Part shown: one piece after another, positions 62,597 through 64,000 of the stretch | Layout: every line of letters starts with the position of its first letter | Numbering within the stretch: position 1 is the first letter of the stretch | Source of the DNA: CAYQMF01 sp964418595 | GTDB taxonomy: Bacteria > Planctomycetota > UBA1135 > UBA2386 | Length of the DNA stretch: 64,000 bases | Reading direction: 5' to 3' | Assembly: GCA_964418595.1 (NCBI GenBank) | Contig: CAYQMF010000017.1 | Location: 1-64,000 of the forward strand | Position numbers and translations under genes: made by a program | Notes under the pieces: generated by a model | The model's database searches: none | The model's input: the letters and a program-made list of their open reading frames with translations, nothing else | Told to the model about the DNA's origin: nothing

Positions 62597-63637
62597 ATGC
62601 GCCTGCCCCTTCGACTTGCACCGTGGATCCTGCTGCTTGCCGGCTGTGCCGTGCCGGGCAGCGGGCGTCCGACGGACGATCCGACGCCGCGGCGCGACCA
62701 CGCATCACGCATCGCTGCCATCCCATCGATCACGCAGGTTCGCGTGGGCGTCGAGATCCTGTCCGATGACCCGCTGACGACGGGGACGGGCGAAGTGAGT
62801 CCCGGGCCCGGGCAACGCGAGCCCGACGAACCGCTGCCGAGGACCGTGCCTCGGCCCCGCGAGATCGAGGCACCAGGCGCGGACGGACTCACCGTCGGCA
62901 GTTCGCGCTGGGCGACCCCCGAGCGCGTCGAACGCCGTGACCTCGACCTGCTCCCGGACCTGTCGGATCGGATGACGCTGCGCTTCCTCGGCACCATGGT
63001 CGGTCGCGACGGCGACCGGCTGCCCCGGGCTCTGGGCTGGTCGTACATGCAGCGGGCCGCGGGCGCGTTCGACCAGGACGCCGACTGGGCCGACGGCGCC
63101 CGCCTCGCGGAGGAGAACGAAGCGCTCCAGTCGATGGCGCTCGGCATCCTCCGCCGTCCCTTCCAGCATGCGTTGCGCGAGTTGCCGATCGTGCGCAACG
63201 TGGAGATGGAGGTCGAGGACTTCAAGGCGCAGAACGTACCGACGTCCGGCGCCTGGCTGGACAGCCGCGACGAGGATCGCTTCTCGGCCGGCCGGCTGTC
63301 GTTCCGCTGGCACCTCCGCGACGGCAGCGACCCGATCGCCGTCAGCTACGCGCTGCAGGGCTGGCGGCTGGGCCTGAGCCGCGAGACGGTGCGCTTCGGG
63401 TACTCGACCGCGCTCAACGACTGCGTCGACATCCACATCTCGACCAGCTTCGACCACGAGAAGGACGCGACCGCCGCTTCCGGCGAGCTGCTGGTCGATC
63501 TCACGCCGGGCACGCGGCTACGGCTGCGGGTGGCCACCGACATCGACGCGTTTCCCGGCGCCGACCTCGCCCGCGAAGTTGCCGGAACGCGCGATGCGGG
63601 ACCCGGGGCGATGGTGTACGTCGAGACCGTCTTCTGA
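62597..63637 (+). CDS. Lipoprotein of unknown function
   Basis: A 346-residue protein starting at ATG 62597 with a lipobox (LPLRLAPWILLLAGC, lipid Cys at residue 17). The N-terminal ~100 residues are Pro/Asp/Glu-rich and likely disordered; the C-terminal part is beta-rich with amphipathic strands (FGYSTALNDCVDIHISTSF, GELLVDLTPGTRLRLRVATDID, MVYVETVF) like an outer-membrane or surface barrel-edge protein. No family recognised. The final Phe is typical of outer-membrane beta-barrel C-termini, which is only a hint. Confidence 0.68.
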   Translation: MRLPLRLAPWILLLAGCAVPGSGRPTDDPTPRRDHASRIAAIPSITQVRVGVEILSDDPLTTGTGEVSPGPGQREPDEPLPRTVPRPREIEAPGADGLTVGSSRWATPERVERRDLDLLPDLSDRMTLRFLGTMVGRDGDRLPRALGWSYMQRAAGAFDQDADWADGARLAEENEALQSMALGILRRPFQHALRELPIVRNVEMEVEDFKAQNVPTSGAWLDSRDEDRFSAGRLSFRWHLRDGSDPIAVSYALQGWRLGLSRETVRFGYSTALNDCVDIHISTSFDHEKDATAASGELLVDLTPGTRLRLRVATDIDAFPGADLAREVAGTRDAGPGAMVYVETVF

Positions 63638-63657
63638 CCGTCGTCCACGCTTCGCCG

Positions 63658-64000
63658 ATGTCTGGATCCTCGTGGTGCGCCCGCCTCGCGGGCCTCGCGC
63701 TCTGCTTCGCTGGCTGCGTCGCGTACCCGGCATCCGGCCAGCCCCGGCCGCCGCTGCCGCTGCCCGACGAATACGAAGCGATCTTCGCACTGCCGGGCGA
63801 CGTCCTCGAGGAGCAGGTCGTGCCCGCCGGTGCCACGGCGGCCTACGCGTACTCGCGCGGCGCCGTCGTGGCGGGCGCGGAGCGCGCGACCTTCCACGTG
63901 CTGCAGCCCACCACCGGTCGGCCGGCGCCGGTCGTCCTGTGCCTGCCGATCCTCGCCGGCGGGCAGGACCTCATGTGGCACGTCGCCACGAACCTCGCGC
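63658..64000 (+). CDS. Lipoprotein, probable alpha/beta-hydrolase (partial, runs off window)
   Basis: From ATG 63658 the frame stays open to the window end (114 codons). The N-terminus ARLAGLALCFAGCVAYP is a lipoprotein signal (Cys 20). Later residues read FHVLQPTTGRPAPVVLCLPILAGGQDLMW, which looks like the first core strand and oxyanion region of an alpha/beta-hydrolase. The gene follows the previous lipoprotein by 20 bases and probably forms an operon with it. Confidence 0.6.
   Translation, partial: MSGSSWCARLAGLALCFAGCVAYPASGQPRPPLPLPDEYEAIFALPGDVLEEQVVPAGATAAYAYSRGAVVAGAERATFHVLQPTTGRPAPVVLCLPILAGGQDLMWHVATNLA

Overview
The window is about 70 percent G+C, densely coded and bacterial. No intergenic stretch exceeds about 260 bases, and many gene pairs overlap by the four bases ATGA or GTGA. 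Several features point to a high-GC lineage of Planctomycetota: a DUF1592/DUF1552 cytochrome-like pair, a sigma factor translationally coupled to a serine/threonine kinase, formylglycine-generating-enzyme (FGE) domains on large secreted proteins, a family of secreted proteins sharing one C-terminal module, and a small conserved protein at 44104-44406. This placement is an inference from gene content; there is no rRNA or tRNA gene in the window to confirm it.

Layout, left to right. 1-7.6 kb: a gene tail, a radical SAM/SPASM protein, a four-gene TolC/HlyD/ABC/FtsX export operon and DNA polymerase IV (dinB). 7.8-14.0 kb: a secreted eight-CxxC protein coupled to a three-domain trypsin-like protease, a secreted protein of unknown function and a thioredoxin-fold protein. 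14.0-18.5 kb: a large secreted MA/CAP-like protein, a heavy-metal-associated (HMA) lipoprotein whose metal motif contains an in-frame UGA, an SdiA-regulated-type lipoprotein and small genes. 18.5-25.4 kb: DUF1552 and DUF1592 genes, the sigma factor and kinase, and a lipoprotein MsrB. 25.5-32.7 kb: PhyH oxygenase and a cell-envelope glycan group (epimerase, GT2, ATP-grasp, flippase-like protein, GT-C). 32.8-35.7 kb: a Rieske/cytochrome b-c operon ending in an aquaglyceroporin and an arsenate reductase. 35.8-39.7 kb: a 5'-truncated secreted protein and an M36 metallopeptidase. 39.8-44.0 kb: an ergothioneine- or selenoneine-type operon (ATP-grasp, EgtD, EgtB/SenA-like, DUF6498). 44.1-52.5 kb: a caspase-FGE fusion, a DUF218 protein, an LPP20-like protein, a ceramidase-like protein, a SirB1-like protein and an SRPBCC protein. 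52.5-64.0 kb: YugP-type peptidase, RhlE-type helicase, GNAT, a DprE1/DprE2-like pair, a patatin-ferredoxin fusion, a thiolase/FadJ beta-oxidation pair and two lipoproteins.

The strongest candidate for something undescribed is the HMA lipoprotein at 16369-16689. Read through, its UGA becomes residue 48 in the motif GH-U-GGC, exactly where HMA domains carry their first metal-binding cysteine. The mRNA can fold into a bacterial-type SECIS stem-loop whose apical loop starts 17 nt after the UGA. A second possible selenium link lies 24 kb away: the EgtB-like enzyme carries C-terminal features that resemble, from memory, the selenoneine synthase (SenA) branch of the family and sits in an operon with EgtD.

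Coordinates of start codons were re-derived where the longest open frame ran into antisense shadow sequence. Functions are family assignments from motifs read by eye; no database search was possible.
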